From JAWPMV01 sp038527215 (GTDB lineage Bacteria; Bacteroidota; Bacteroidia; J057): 59,519 nucleotides of DNA. Below are positions 1 to 9,584 of the stretch, in pieces (position 1 is the stretch's first letter; each line of letters starts with the position of its first letter). The position numbers were made by a program, and so were the translations under genes. Location of the stretch: contig JBCBGC010000035.1 of assembly GCA_038527215.1 (NCBI GenBank), positions 1 through 59,519 of the forward strand. Reading direction: 5' to 3'. Under the pieces are notes generated by a model that had not been told where the DNA came from, ran no database searches, and saw only the letters and a list, made by a program, of their open reading frames with translations.

Positions 1-174
1 AAGTTACACATTATTCACCGAGAAAAACAGCCTTTGGCAAAGGGGAGAGAAAGAAATAAGGGTAAGGATTTTTCAAAAAATTCAGCTCACCAAAATATTC
101 AAATGTCAGGTCATTAGAATTCTTTCTCTCCCCTTTGCCAAAGGCTGTTTTTCTCGGTGAATAATGTGTAACTT
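1..174. repeat. Long perfect inverted repeat (55-bp arms)
   Basis: Bases 1-55 and 120-174 are exact reverse complements, separated by a 64-base AT-rich spacer. Pairing stops at base 56/119. The left arm reaches the window edge, so the repeat may be longer. Each arm contains a smaller palindrome, CCTTTG-G-CAAAGG (31-43 on the left). Arms this long exceed an ordinary intrinsic terminator. A foldback/MITE-like element or the end of a larger element is possible. It lies 114 bp upstream of the ABC-F gene. The remaining bases 175-288 show no gene. Confidence 0.85.
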
Positions 175-288
175 TGCTGCCCGAAAAGGGAGGGTATGGG
201 AAAGCTGGATTTCTCCTCCCCTAAAAGCAGTCATCAATCGCTTATTCAGGCCGGGTTCCTAAAGCCCGCCTTCAATTCATAAAACACT

Positions 289-1929
289 ATGCTGACAGTC
301 AGTAATCTGGGCTTGCAATACGGGAAGAGGGTACTATTTGACGAGGTGAACTTGAAATTTACCCGGGGTAACTGCTATGGCGTGATCGGCGCAAATGGCG
401 CAGGGAAGTCTACCTTTCTTAAAATCCTTTCAGGGGAAATAGATCCCAATCGTGGCGCGGTTGCTCTGGAACCCAATAACCGCATGGCGGTCCTTGAGCA
501 GAACCACTTTGCCTACGAGGAGGAAACCGTGCTGAACACCGTTATGATGGGGCACAAGGAAATGTATGCCATCATGGAGGAGAAGAACGCCATCTACATG
601 AATCCCGATGCTACCGAGGAAGATGGCCTGAGAGCTGCCGACCTGGAAACTGAGTATGGAGAAATGGGCGGATGGACTGCTGAAAGCGACGCGGCGGAAC
701 TCCTAAGCCTGCTGGGTATAAAGGAAGCGCTGCACTATCAGTTGATGAGCGAATTGAATGGTCCCCAAAAGGTTAAGGTCTTGCTGGCCCAGGCGCTGTT
801 TGGCGACCCGGATTTGCTCCTCCTGGATGAGCCTACCAACGACCTCGATGCTGAATCCATCACCTGGCTGGCAGACTTCCTAGCAGATTTTAAAAACACG
901 GTGATCGTGGTCTCTCACGACCGCTATTTCCTGGACATGGTCTGCACCCATGTCGTAGATATCGATTTCAACCGGATTCGCCTCTTTACCGGAAACTATA
1001 CCTTCTGGTATGAGTCCAGCCAACTGATGGCCAAGCAGGTTGCGGATAAGAATAAAAAGGCTGAGCAAAAACGAAAAGAATTGATGGATTTCATCCAACG
1101 TTTTTCCGCCAATGCTTCTAAGTCTCGGCAGGCTACCAGCCGGAAAAAGGCCCTGGAAAAACTCAACCTGGAAGAAATTCGGCCCTCCAGCCGTAAATAC
1201 CCCTACATCGCTTTCCAGCCGGAACGCGCACCTGGCGGGCAGATTTTGGAAATAGAAAACCTTTCAAAAACCTCGGAAAATGGGACCCTTTTGTTCAAAG
1301 ACGTAAGTTTTACCATGAACAAAGGAGACAAAATCGCCCTAATCAGCCGGGAGTCTTCTGCCGTTACCGCTTTCATGGATGTGCTTTCAGGAGAAACCGA
1401 AGCTGATGCGGGAAAATTCGCCTTTGGGCAGACCATTACCCACAGCTACCTCCCCAATGAGAATGATGCCTTCTTCTCCGGGGATAATGACCTGACCCTG
1501 GTCGATTGGCTGTGGCAGTTCTCCGAAAGCGAGGACAATGATGAACAGTTCATCCGCGGCTTCCTGGGCCGGATGTTGTTCAAGGGAGAAGAGGTCTTTA
1601 AGAAAAGTTCTGTTTTGTCAGGAGGGGAAAAAGTGCGCTGCATGCTTTCCAAAATGATGCTGGCTTCTCCTAACTTCCTGCTGATGGACGAGCCAACTAA
1701 CCACCTCGACCTGGAATCTATTCAAGCCTTGAACAAAGCCCTGATCGAATTCCCCGGCAACATCATCTTTACCTCTCATGACCACGAGCTCATGAACTCC
1801 GTGGCCAATCGCATCATTGAAATCACCCCCAACGGCACCATGGACCGGCTGGTTGATTTCAATGAGTACATTACTTCCGAGAGCATTCGCGCGCAGCGTG
1901 AGGCGATGTACGAAGGCGTAGTAGCCTGA
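289..1929 (+). CDS. ABC-F family ATPase, YbiT-like
   Basis: A 546-aa soluble twin-ATPase of the ABC-F family, which act on ribosomes rather than as transporters. NBD1 has a good Walker A (GANGAGKS, residues 34-41) and Walker B/D-loop (LLLLDEPTNDLD, about 176-187), but its signature reads LNGPQ (156-160) instead of LSGGQ. A charged helical linker spans about 245-300. NBD2 has a normal signature LSGGE (443-447) and MDEPTNHLD, but its Walker A is degraded: residues 351-361 read ISRESSAVTAF and lack the GK(S/T). Length and the NBD2 C-terminal pattern fit the YbiT branch (E. coli YbiT about 530 aa). ATG start. The stop abuts the stop of the convergent zinc-ribbon gene. Confidence 0.9.
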   Translation: MLTVSNLGLQYGKRVLFDEVNLKFTRGNCYGVIGANGAGKSTFLKILSGEIDPNRGAVALEPNNRMAVLEQNHFAYEEETVLNTVMMGHKEMYAIMEEKNAIYMNPDATEEDGLRAADLETEYGEMGGWTAESDAAELLSLLGIKEALHYQLMSELNGPQKVKVLLAQALFGDPDLLLLDEPTNDLDAESITWLADFLADFKNTVIVVSHDRYFLDMVCTHVVDIDFNRIRLFTGNYTFWYESSQLMAKQVADKNKKAEQKRKELMDFIQRFSANASKSRQATSRKKALEKLNLEEIRPSSRKYPYIAFQPERAPGGQILEIENLSKTSENGTLLFKDVSFTMNKGDKIALISRESSAVTAFMDVLSGETEADAGKFAFGQTITHSYLPNENDAFFSGDNDLTLVDWLWQFSESEDNDEQFIRGFLGRMLFKGEEVFKKSSVLSGGEKVRCMLSKMMLASPNFLLMDEPTNHLDLESIQALNKALIEFPGNIIFTSHDHELMNSVANRIIEITPNGTMDRLVDFNEYITSESIRAQREAMYEGVVA

Positions 1930-2208
1930 TTATAAATCGAGCGTTAATTGTTTCGGAGCCAGGATTTGGCTCACCTCCTTTTGGACAAAGGAATCAAGAT
2001 CGCGGTACCAATCTAAATGAGGGGACCAGGCGTTACACCCTCCCGCGGGTTGGATGCATTGGGTATGTTCCCACTTTCGTCCACAAGCAGGACATTGTCC
2101 CAGGGTAGCAAAGGTATTCCAGGTATGGCCGCAACTGCACATCCAGTAGGCCCCTCCATCGGGTTCCCACTCACATTTTGGACAGGCAATGACGAGTTTA
2201 TCTGACAT
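1930..2208 (-). CDS. Small zinc-ribbon protein
   Basis: A 92-aa protein whose N-terminal two thirds carries four cysteine pairs: C9/C12, C24/C26, C39/C42 and C51/C58. Two zinc-ribbon knuckles are likely. The remainder is a short helical tail (DLDSFVQKEV) with no recognised domain. No signal peptide or membrane segment. Function unknown; nucleic-acid or protein binding are the usual possibilities for such ribbons. It ends base-to-base against the ABC-F gene (1929/1930) and sits about 60 bp beyond the pdxA stop on the same strand. Confidence 0.75.
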   Translation of the reverse strand: MSDKLVIACPKCEWEPDGGAYWMCSCGHTWNTFATLGQCPACGRKWEHTQCIQPAGGCNAWSPHLDWYRDLDSFVQKEVSQILAPKQLTLDL

Positions 2209-2267
2209 GGCTTTATATTTCCTGACCGCCCGGACAGCCTGACGTCACATCCTTGTCAGCAAATGTC

Positions 2268-3365
2268 CTAATCTTCTTCAGTATCCTCAGCGGTGGTAAC
2301 GATCTTTTTGCGGAGCTCCTGGGTGGAGGTTAAAGCGTTGGCCGCCAGGTCGTGATTCATTTCCCGGTTACGGAAGACATCCATGGCTACGTAGATAGCC
2401 TGGCGGAGGCTTTCAGGATTAGCCTCTCCTTTACCAGCGATGTCATAAGCCACGCCATGATCAGGCGAAGTGCGCACCAGTGGAATTCCCGCAGTAAAGT
2501 TTACCCCTTCGTATCCGGAGATTAACTTAAAGGGTATCAGACCCTGATCGTGGTACATGGACATGATCCCGTCAAATTTCCGGTATCCGGACGAACCAAA
2601 GATTCCATCTGCCGGGTAGGGGCCATAAACCCGCATTCCACGTTTTTTAAGCTCCGTGATCGCCGGTTGGACGATATCCTTTTCTTCAGGACCGATCAGT
2701 CCATTGTCGCCGGCATGAGGGTTAAGGCCCAACACTGCAATCATCGGTCGCTGGATGTTAAAGTCATTTTCCAGCGACTTATGCATGATGCTCACCTTAT
2801 TGATGATGCGTTCTGTAGAGATATTTCGCGCCACCTCACTGAGCGGCAGGTGATTGGTTACCGTGCCTACCCGTAGAGCCTCGGAAACCATGAACATCAG
2901 GTTGTCACTTTGGTTAAAGGCTTCCGCAAACAACTCGGTATGCCCTTTGAAATTGGGATCCTGTTGCTGGAAGGTTGCCTTATTAACCGGCAGGGTTACC
3001 AGAGCATCTATTTCTTTGTGCTGGGCATCTTTGACCGCTCGCTGTACCGAGAGATAAGCTGCCTTCCCACCTATATCGCTGGGTTTTCCTATATCGACCC
3101 TTTCCAGGTCAGGCATACACTCAATGATATTCAGTTTTCGGGAATGCGCCTGGGAGGGATTTTGAATCATGACGTAGTGGAACTTTTCCACCTGCAACAC
3201 TTTCCGGTAGATATTGATCACCCGCGCAGAGCCATACAGGATGGGGATAAAGCGCTCCTTCATCCGCTGATCCTGAAAGGTCTTGATGATCAATTCCGGG
3301 CCGATCCCGTTCACATCTCCAATCGTAATCCCTATTCTTAATTTCTTTCCTTGATGTTTTGACAT
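2268..3365 (-). CDS. pdxA: 4-hydroxythreonine-4-phosphate dehydrogenase
   Basis: PdxA oxidises 4-phosphohydroxy-L-threonine with NAD(P)+ in the DXP-dependent pyridoxal phosphate pathway; the product condenses with DXP through PdxJ. Family motifs are clear: N-terminal RIGITIGDVNGIGPE, PVNKATF, the metal-ligand region GHTELFAEAF, LNPHAGDNGLIG and YHDQGLIPFK. I start at the ATG at 3363-3365 (365 aa). The frame extends 10 codons further to a GTG at 3395, which would nearly abut the upstream gene and adds no conserved sequence. It is 33 bp downstream of the aminopeptidase stop on the same strand, so cotranscription is likely. pdxJ is not in the window. Confidence 0.93.
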   Translation of the reverse strand: MSKHQGKKLRIGITIGDVNGIGPELIIKTFQDQRMKERFIPILYGSARVINIYRKVLQVEKFHYVMIQNPSQAHSRKLNIIECMPDLERVDIGKPSDIGGKAAYLSVQRAVKDAQHKEIDALVTLPVNKATFQQQDPNFKGHTELFAEAFNQSDNLMFMVSEALRVGTVTNHLPLSEVARNISTERIINKVSIMHKSLENDFNIQRPMIAVLGLNPHAGDNGLIGPEEKDIVQPAITELKKRGMRVYGPYPADGIFGSSGYRKFDGIMSMYHDQGLIPFKLISGYEGVNFTAGIPLVRTSPDHGVAYDIAGKGEANPESLRQAIYVAMDVFRNREMNHDLAANALTSTQELRKKIVTTAEDTEED

Positions 3366-3398
3366 GTCGTCTGTGTTTGAAATAGCCCTGTTCACCGC

Positions 3399-4856
3399 TT
3401 AGGCTGATTGATCACGAGCCATCAGTTTTTCGATAAAAGCAACCAGCAACCGAACGCCTACCCCGGTACCTCCTTTTCCTCGGTAGCTGTCTGGAGCTTG
3501 CAACCAGGAAGGACCCGCAATATCCAGGTGAACCCAGGGATAAGCCGTAAAATGCTCCAGAAATTTTGCCGCCGTGATGGCCCCTCCTTCTCTGGGGCCT
3601 AGATTTTTCAGATCCGCAATATCGCTTTTCAGCATGCCCCGGTACTCTTCCCACAACGGAAAGCGGACCATGCGTTCATATACTTCTTCTCCTGCTGCAG
3701 CGAGTAACTCAATGGTATCGGCTTCTTCTATATTACTCATCATGGCCATACCTGGACTTCCTACCGCTACCACAGAAGCACCGGTCAGGGTCGCCAGGTC
3801 TATGACCAGGCCAGGTTTATATTGTTTTGCGTAAGCCAGCGCATCCGCCAGAAGCATGCGCCCTTCCGCATCAGTATTCAACACTTCGACCGTGCTTCCG
3901 TCATACATATGAATGACATCGCCGGGCGTATAAGCATTTAACCCAGGTCGGTTATCAGTCGCCGGGACCAGACCGATTACATGATAAGGCAACTTCAAAG
4001 CCGCTACCCCACACATCGCTCCGATGACCGCTGCTGCACCCGCCATATCTGCCTTCATGAAGTCCATGCTGTTGGCGGTCGGTTTGAGACTCAATCCTCC
4101 GGTATCATAGACTACGCCTTTTCCTACCAGGATCAGCGGTTGGGTATTTACAGCTGATTCTGGTTCGTAGGACAAAATGCTAAAGCTGGGCGGTTCGGTA
4201 CTGCCATAGTTAACCGCAAGTAAGCCTCCCATTTTCAAGGCTTCAATTTTAGCCTTCCCCATTACTTCCGTCGAGAAGCCATAGGTCTCCCCCAGTTGCT
4301 GAATTCGGTTGCCGAGTTCGGTAGCCGTCAGCGTAATGACCGGTTCATTGACCAGATCACGGGCTTCCGAAGTAACCTGAGCCAGGCTGATCCCTTTTTG
4401 CAAGGCCTCTTCCAAGCCTTCCCCACTTCCTACAACCGAAATAGTTTCAAGGGGGGAGGTCTCAGGCTTAGTCTTATAAGGGAGAAAAGTATACGTGGAA
4501 AGGGCCAGGGCTTCACTAAGGGCCACCATTTGGGCGGGGCTCCAGGCAAAAGAGCTCATCACGCACAATTGCTCAAAGCCATTGCTATGGGCAAAACTCA
4601 CCATTTGATGGGCGGCCTGTCGGATTTTTTCCAGGGAAGGTGCCAATCCCATGCCCAGGCTGAGCAGGCTTTGCCCTTCAAGGGTTTGGAGCTTTCTTTT
4701 GCCCTTCTGAAACCACGCATCTTCCCAAGGCACGGCAGTATTAGACCACTTCGCCCAATGCGCCGGAAAGTCAGCTACATTTTCTTCTGCCAGGAGAAGC
4801 GCAAAAAGCGTATTTTTAGCAGCGAAATCGGGCTGCGCCGTGAATTGAATGACCAT
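3399..4856 (-). CDS. M17 leucyl aminopeptidase
   Basis: A 485-aa cytosolic zinc/manganese aminopeptidase of family M17 (PepA/LAP), releasing N-terminal residues from peptides. The catalytic C-terminal domain shows VGKGVVYDTGGLSLKP (metal ligands Lys and Asp), MKADMAGAAAV and the family signature NTDAEGRMLLADALAYAK. The N-terminal half is the less conserved macro-like domain. ATG start at 4856, 26 bp from the divergent rsmA start. Length is typical (about 480-500 aa). It precedes pdxA in the same direction. Confidence 0.93.
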   Translation of the reverse strand: MVIQFTAQPDFAAKNTLFALLLAEENVADFPAHWAKWSNTAVPWEDAWFQKGKRKLQTLEGQSLLSLGMGLAPSLEKIRQAAHQMVSFAHSNGFEQLCVMSSFAWSPAQMVALSEALALSTYTFLPYKTKPETSPLETISVVGSGEGLEEALQKGISLAQVTSEARDLVNEPVITLTATELGNRIQQLGETYGFSTEVMGKAKIEALKMGGLLAVNYGSTEPPSFSILSYEPESAVNTQPLILVGKGVVYDTGGLSLKPTANSMDFMKADMAGAAAVIGAMCGVAALKLPYHVIGLVPATDNRPGLNAYTPGDVIHMYDGSTVEVLNTDAEGRMLLADALAYAKQYKPGLVIDLATLTGASVVAVGSPGMAMMSNIEEADTIELLAAAGEEVYERMVRFPLWEEYRGMLKSDIADLKNLGPREGGAITAAKFLEHFTAYPWVHLDIAGPSWLQAPDSYRGKGGTGVGVRLLVAFIEKLMARDQSA

Positions 4857-4882
4857 GGTAAGGGCCTAAATTACAATATCTG

Positions 4883-5647
4883 GTGGATAAACTGAAACCC
4901 AAAAAATACTGGGGCCAGCATTTCCTGAGGGATGGCCGCACGGCAGAAAAAATCGTGCAAAGCCTCACTGCGCCAGCAGGTGCGCAGGTGGTGGAAATTG
5001 GTCCTGGACAGGGGGTTCTGACGGAGCTCCTTTTGCCTGCCTACCCAGATTTAATGGTGGTGGAAGTGGACCCCGAAGCGGTGGCATATCTAAAGGCAAA
5101 CCTTTCAGCGGAAAAGCTGCAAATTGTTCATCAGGATGTCTTACAATGGAAGCCAGCGCAACACCTGAAAGCACCGGCCTATTTTATTGGAAACCTGCCC
5201 TATAACATTAGCTCTCCTTTTTTCTTCCTGCTACTGGAAAACCTGGAATGGGTAAAGGAAGGGGTCTTCATGATTCAGAAAGAGGTTGCCAAAAGAATCT
5301 GCGCCGATCCGCACAGCAAGGTATATGGTATCCTCAGTGTACTGATCGGGGCTTATTTCGAACGGCAGTATGCTTTTACCGTACCTCCGGGTGTTTTTCG
5401 TCCCCCACCGAAAGTAGATAGTGGGGTGATTCGACTGGTTCCCAAAACTTCCCTTCCCGATTTGCCTTTTGATACCTTAAAGCGGGTGGTAAAAACCGCC
5501 TTTGGGCAGCGAAGAAAAACCCTTCGCAATGCCCTTAAAAGTCTAGAATTCGAGGACTTCCCGGAAAAGGAGGCCTGGTTCCAAAAGCGGGCTGAAAACC
5601 TGGAAATCCAAGAATTCATCCACCTGGCCAGCCACCTGAAAAGCTAG
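4883..5647 (+). CDS. rsmA: 16S rRNA dimethyladenosine transferase
   Basis: RsmA (KsgA) dimethylates two adjacent adenines in helix 45 of 16S rRNA late in 30S assembly. 254 aa. It has the N-terminal KKYWGQHFLRD motif, the SAM-binding VVEIGPGQGVLTELLL loop, and the catalytic GNLPYNISSPF (N-L-P-Y) motif, followed by the small C-terminal domain. The start is a GTG at 4883: the same frame hits a TAA five codons upstream (4868-4870) and no ATG is available. Divergent from the M17 peptidase across 26 bp. Confidence 0.95.
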   Translation: MDKLKPKKYWGQHFLRDGRTAEKIVQSLTAPAGAQVVEIGPGQGVLTELLLPAYPDLMVVEVDPEAVAYLKANLSAEKLQIVHQDVLQWKPAQHLKAPAYFIGNLPYNISSPFFFLLLENLEWVKEGVFMIQKEVAKRICADPHSKVYGILSVLIGAYFERQYAFTVPPGVFRPPPKVDSGVIRLVPKTSLPDLPFDTLKRVVKTAFGQRRKTLRNALKSLEFEDFPEKEAWFQKRAENLEIQEFIHLASHLKS

Positions 5648-5648
5648 C

Positions 5649-6833
5649 TTACCGCCCTTCCGCCTGTCTGATCTCCTTTAGCAAGCGCTCCAGCGCTCTG
5701 GGATCGTCATTATTCAAGGTCGTAATTTGCAAGGCTTTATGCGCATAGCGACGCGCCTCCTCAAAGCGACCTAATTGCAACGCCAGTCGGGCATAGGTCG
5801 CATTATTATAATCTCCATTTTCCAGGGCCACAGACTGGCGAGACCAGGCGAGGGCTTCTTCCCATACCTTTGGATCTTTGCTATACTTCTGGGCGATGGA
5901 AGCAGCTCGATCAAGATCCTTAGGGCGAGAGATGACATAATTATCAAAGTGATAACGGGCGCGCTCCAGATAAGTATCCCAATCCTTGGTGGTCTCTGCA
6001 AAAGTCATGTGCAGGCGATTCGCTGTCATGCCCTTGTCTTTGATCCGCTTACGGGCCAGGGCCTTCACTGCTTCAAAATCAGCCGGACGATTCCGCAGAC
6101 CCGCGGCAATGGTGCCTTGCTTCATCACGGCGTAGATCTTATCAATGGTTGGTTGCAGGCCGTAGCGGGCAATATATTTCTTTTGTTTCTTGAGCAGGTA
6201 CTGGTATTCCCGGCTATCGAGGTCAAACGTAAATTGCTGGATGGCTTTCCAGCTTTGCTCGGAAAGCAAATTTTTATTGCTTTGCGTAGCAAAATACTCC
6301 CCGGCTACCTGCTTAAAATCTTTGCCTTTCTTTTGTAGATGATAGGCCTGATAATACAGGATCAGGGGTTCTTTGCTTCCAGCCTTGTATTCCGCTGCCA
6401 CCAATCTGGGGTTGCGAGCCGGATCATTGGCCTTGGTGCCTTCCCGAAGCAATTCATTGGGAGCCTGATACCCGAGGATTTTATGGACAACCTCGCCATC
6501 CGGATTGATGAAGAGGAGGGTAGGATAAGCTGCTACCTGATATTTCCTGGCAAATTCCAGCCCTTCCCCTTTTTCCATGTCCAACTTATAATTGACGAAG
6601 TTTTTATTGAAAAAAGTACCGACTTTATCATTGGGAAAGGTATTTCGGTTCATAGCTTTACAGGGGCCACACCATACAGTATAAGCATCCACGAAAATCA
6701 ATTTTCGCTCGACCTTGGCAGTTTGAAGCACCTCTGCCCAGTTTCCTTTAAAGAAAGAAATACCCGCAGCTTGAATGCCAAAGGAACTTAGCATCAGCAG
6801 CATGCTGAAAGAAAAAAGGACGCGTTTGATCAT
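5649..6833 (-). CDS. Secreted thioredoxin-fold protein with C-terminal TPR-like repeats
   Basis: 394 aa. A signal peptide (residues 1-22, ending in QAA) leads into a thioredoxin-like domain with active site WCGPC (C55/C58), resembling the Thioredoxin_7/DUF255-type periplasmic redoxins. From about residue 150 the protein is helical, ending in repeats such as EEALAWSRQSVAL and EEARRYAHKAL that look like TPRs. A periplasmic thiol reductase or chaperone role is inferred; the partner is unknown. It converges on rsmA with one base between the stops. Confidence 0.8.
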   Translation of the reverse strand: MIKRVLFSFSMLLMLSSFGIQAAGISFFKGNWAEVLQTAKVERKLIFVDAYTVWCGPCKAMNRNTFPNDKVGTFFNKNFVNYKLDMEKGEGLEFARKYQVAAYPTLLFINPDGEVVHKILGYQAPNELLREGTKANDPARNPRLVAAEYKAGSKEPLILYYQAYHLQKKGKDFKQVAGEYFATQSNKNLLSEQSWKAIQQFTFDLDSREYQYLLKKQKKYIARYGLQPTIDKIYAVMKQGTIAAGLRNRPADFEAVKALARKRIKDKGMTANRLHMTFAETTKDWDTYLERARYHFDNYVISRPKDLDRAASIAQKYSKDPKVWEEALAWSRQSVALENGDYNNATYARLALQLGRFEEARRYAHKALQITTLNNDDPRALERLLKEIRQAEGR

Positions 6834-6990
6834 AATATCTTGAGTTCAAAAGTATACTTCCAAGATACGAAACTTCTGGCAGGATGGCTGTAAACCAGCC
6901 CAAACACCGCTCAGGATTTTTCCCCATCCAGTTGTCACAGCCTTCTCTATTCCCGTGTTAATCAGGCATCGAACCCTACGAATCTACCTC

Positions 6991-8745
6991 ATGGCAAAAC
7001 CTTCCACACCCGACCAAAAACTCACCAGCGTCCAATATGCATGGCAGGAAATCGTCCGGCCACGCTGGAAAATGCTGGCCCTGGGTCTGCTGTTAATCAC
7101 CATCAACCGGGCGGCAGGCCTGGTCATTCCAGCAGGCCCTAAGGTGGTCCTGGACTATATCGTCCCCAATCAAAATACTACCTGGGTTTGGTGGCTGGTG
7201 CTCGTCCTTGGAGGGGCCATCGTCATTCAATCGCTCACCTCGTTTCTCCTGGTGCGCTGGGTAGGCATCTCCGCCCAGCACCTCATCGCCGAGCTGAGAG
7301 CTCGGCTTCAGCAACACGTCATTCAACTGCCCGTGCGTTTTTTTGACAGCCAGCAAACGGGCAACCTGGTTTCCCGGATCATGCGGGATGTAGAAGGGAT
7401 TCGCAACCTGGTCGGGACTGGCCTGGTGCAAATGTTTGGCGGAATCCTGACCGCCATCGGAGCCTTTTTTGTCATGCTCTATTTCAATGTCACCCTAACC
7501 CTGGCTATGTTGGTACCGATGGCCTTGTTTTCCTTTGTCGCGGTTAAAGCCTTTGGGCGGATCCGACCCGCTTTCCGGGAGCGCGGCAAAATACAGGCAG
7601 AGGTAACGGGCCGACTGACCGAAAGTCTGGGCGGCGTACGCGTGGTGAAGGGGTTCCACGGCGAACAGCATGAAATGAATATCTTCAACCGGGGGGTGTT
7701 GAACATTTTTAAGAATGTCCGTACCACCATGACCGCTACCGCCCTGGTCCAAAGTACCTCTACCCTGATCATTGGTTTGTCTACCACCGGAGCGCTGGGA
7801 TATGCAGCCTTTTTATTGATGAACGGCACCATGACAGCCGGAGACCTCACCTCCTTTTTACTGTACCTGGCGGTGCTGGTCGTACCGATTGTACAAATGA
7901 GTAACATTGGCTCTCAGATTACCGAGGCTTTTGCTGGACTCGATCGCTCTGAGGAACTCTTGCAGGAACTCAAGGAAACCGATGATCCTAAGCGGACGAA
8001 AACCATGCCCACCATTGAAGGGAACATTCAGTTTGAGGAAGTATCCTTTGCCTATGAAGAGGATAAAGAGGTGATTCATGAGGTGAGCTTTGAAGCAGAA
8101 AAAGGCTCCATCATTGCCCTGGTGGGAAGTTCTGGTTCAGGTAAAAGCACCATTGCGGGTCTGGCAGCTTCTTTTCTGACCCCGCAAAGTGGGAAAATAT
8201 TAGTGGATGGGGTAGACCTTTCCACGGTTAGCTTACCCAGCTACCGCGAACAGTTAGGCGTAGTCTTGCAGGAAGACTTCTTATTTGAGGGAAGCATCCG
8301 CGAAAACATCCTTTTCTCCCGTCCCGATGCCACTGAAGCGGAACTGGAAGCTGCGGTTAAGGCCGCCTATGTACATGAATTCTCAGATCGCTTTGAGGAC
8401 GGGCTGGAAACCCTGGTCGGAGAGAGAGGGGTAAAGCTCTCTGGGGGTCAGCGGCAGCGTATCGCCATTGCCCGGGCCCTCCTGGCTAATCCACGCATCC
8501 TGATCCTGGATGAAGCGACTTCTCATCTAGACACCGAGAGTGAAACCTTTATTCAGAAAAGCCTGGACTACTTGCTAGAAGGAAGAACCACCTTTGTGAT
8601 TGCCCACCGCCTCAGCACCATCCGCAAAGCGGATCAGATTCTGGTCATCGAAGCAGGACGCATCGCCGAGCGTGGTACCCACGATGAGTTGATAGAATCC
8701 AACGGTCGGTACTATGATCTGTATACCTTTCAGTCCCGGATATGA
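6991..8745 (+). CDS. ABC exporter, fused permease and ATPase
   Basis: A 584-aa half-transporter of the MsbA/lipid-drug exporter type that would act as a homodimer in the inner membrane. Six membrane segments span about residues 25-310. The ATPase has Walker A GSSGSGKST (about 378-386), Q-loop VVLQEDFLFEGSIREN, signature LSGGQRQRIAIARALL (about 482) and Walker B ILILDEATSHLD, then the H-loop IAHRLSTI. I use the ATG at 6991; the frame continues to a GTG at 6955, adding 12 unconserved residues. It could be the lipid A-core flippase, but sequence alone does not separate MsbA from drug exporters. Its 3' end overlaps the convergent lipoprotein gene by 16 bp. Confidence 0.88.
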   Translation: MAKPSTPDQKLTSVQYAWQEIVRPRWKMLALGLLLITINRAAGLVIPAGPKVVLDYIVPNQNTTWVWWLVLVLGGAIVIQSLTSFLLVRWVGISAQHLIAELRARLQQHVIQLPVRFFDSQQTGNLVSRIMRDVEGIRNLVGTGLVQMFGGILTAIGAFFVMLYFNVTLTLAMLVPMALFSFVAVKAFGRIRPAFRERGKIQAEVTGRLTESLGGVRVVKGFHGEQHEMNIFNRGVLNIFKNVRTTMTATALVQSTSTLIIGLSTTGALGYAAFLLMNGTMTAGDLTSFLLYLAVLVVPIVQMSNIGSQITEAFAGLDRSEELLQELKETDDPKRTKTMPTIEGNIQFEEVSFAYEEDKEVIHEVSFEAEKGSIIALVGSSGSGKSTIAGLAASFLTPQSGKILVDGVDLSTVSLPSYREQLGVVLQEDFLFEGSIRENILFSRPDATEAELEAAVKAAYVHEFSDRFEDGLETLVGERGVKLSGGQRQRIAIARALLANPRILILDEATSHLDTESETFIQKSLDYLLEGRTTFVIAHRLSTIRKADQILVIEAGRIAERGTHDELIESNGRYYDLYTFQSRI

Positions 8746-9584
8746 TGGGGATTCTCTAGCAAAAATTTGTCTATTTTTTCGAAAAAAACCTCCCCTAATT
8801 TGTTCAGTTGGGCGGTGAAATAGCCATTCTCCCACACCATGCTTCCCAGGGATTTGGCAGAGATGCCCTCATCCAGTTCTTTACAGCTCATGATTTGAAT
8901 GGCCGTCCCTTGCTTCGGCAATTCCAGGTAGTAGGACATGAGGAACCCTACCCGATATTTCCAGATTTTTTCGGTCAGGGGATCCTGCAACATGACCTCC
9001 TCGGTGATATCCTGCCAGGTTCCGGATGGTAGCAAGACCATAAAACCTTCCTGCGGCAAGCAAGGATATTCTCCACAAGGTGCTTCCATCATGCAAGCAA
9101 TGATATCGCGCTGGTTCGTCCGGTCTTTATACAAGCCGTAATCCATATTTTCTACGGCTAAGCGGGATTGCAGATAGCCGATCTCGGGCATTTCTTTGGT
9201 AATCCCTTTTTTCCTCAACTCCATGCTGATATAGTCAGCTTCAGAGCAATCGTCGAACACATATCCATCAGGCAGGGCTAAATAATAATCCCGAATGTTC
9301 GGTTTGTCTTTCTGTAGCAACTGCTGGATCTGGATGGTTTCCTCCTGCTCGATGCGTGCCATGTGCGCTTTTTGTTCCGCGAAATAAATAGAGTCCCGAC
9401 GCGCTTGTTCCAGACTGTCGGAAGGGCTGGGCGCTTTTCTGCCGGCCAGCTCACTATTAGGCACAAAATTGGGGTCTGGTTCCAGGACCATATGTACCGG
9501 CCCGTTTGTCGGCTCAGCCGGAGCGGGGGTGCAAGCGTAAGTGAAGATCAGGAACAGGCCAAAGATGAAGGGAAAAGTTTTCAT
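8730..9584 (-). CDS. Lipoprotein, paralogue of the next upstream gene
   Basis: 284 aa with a lipoprotein signal (lipobox FTYAC, cysteine 18). A charged linker follows, then a globular domain opening with YYLALPDGYVFDDCSEADYIS and containing a C-x3-C-like cluster (APCGEYPCLP). No known family recognised. The domain matches that of the protein at 9659-10405 along most of its length, including the run YYLALPDG and the ending GxLVWxxGxFxxxLNxxGxxFxxK. The two genes are tandem copies, 74 bp apart, transcribed in the same direction. Function unknown. Confidence 0.75.
   Translation of the reverse strand: MKTFPFIFGLFLIFTYACTPAPAEPTNGPVHMVLEPDPNFVPNSELAGRKAPSPSDSLEQARRDSIYFAEQKAHMARIEQEETIQIQQLLQKDKPNIRDYYLALPDGYVFDDCSEADYISMELRKKGITKEMPEIGYLQSRLAVENMDYGLYKDRTNQRDIIACMMEAPCGEYPCLPQEGFMVLLPSGTWQDITEEVMLQDPLTEKIWKYRVGFLMSYYLELPKQGTAIQIMSCKELDEGISAKSLGSMVWENGYFTAQLNKLGEVFFEKIDKFLLENPHHIRD

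Noticed and set aside
5641..5660. Possible frameshift between rsmA and the thioredoxin-like gene
   Set aside because: They are convergent complete genes with proper stops.
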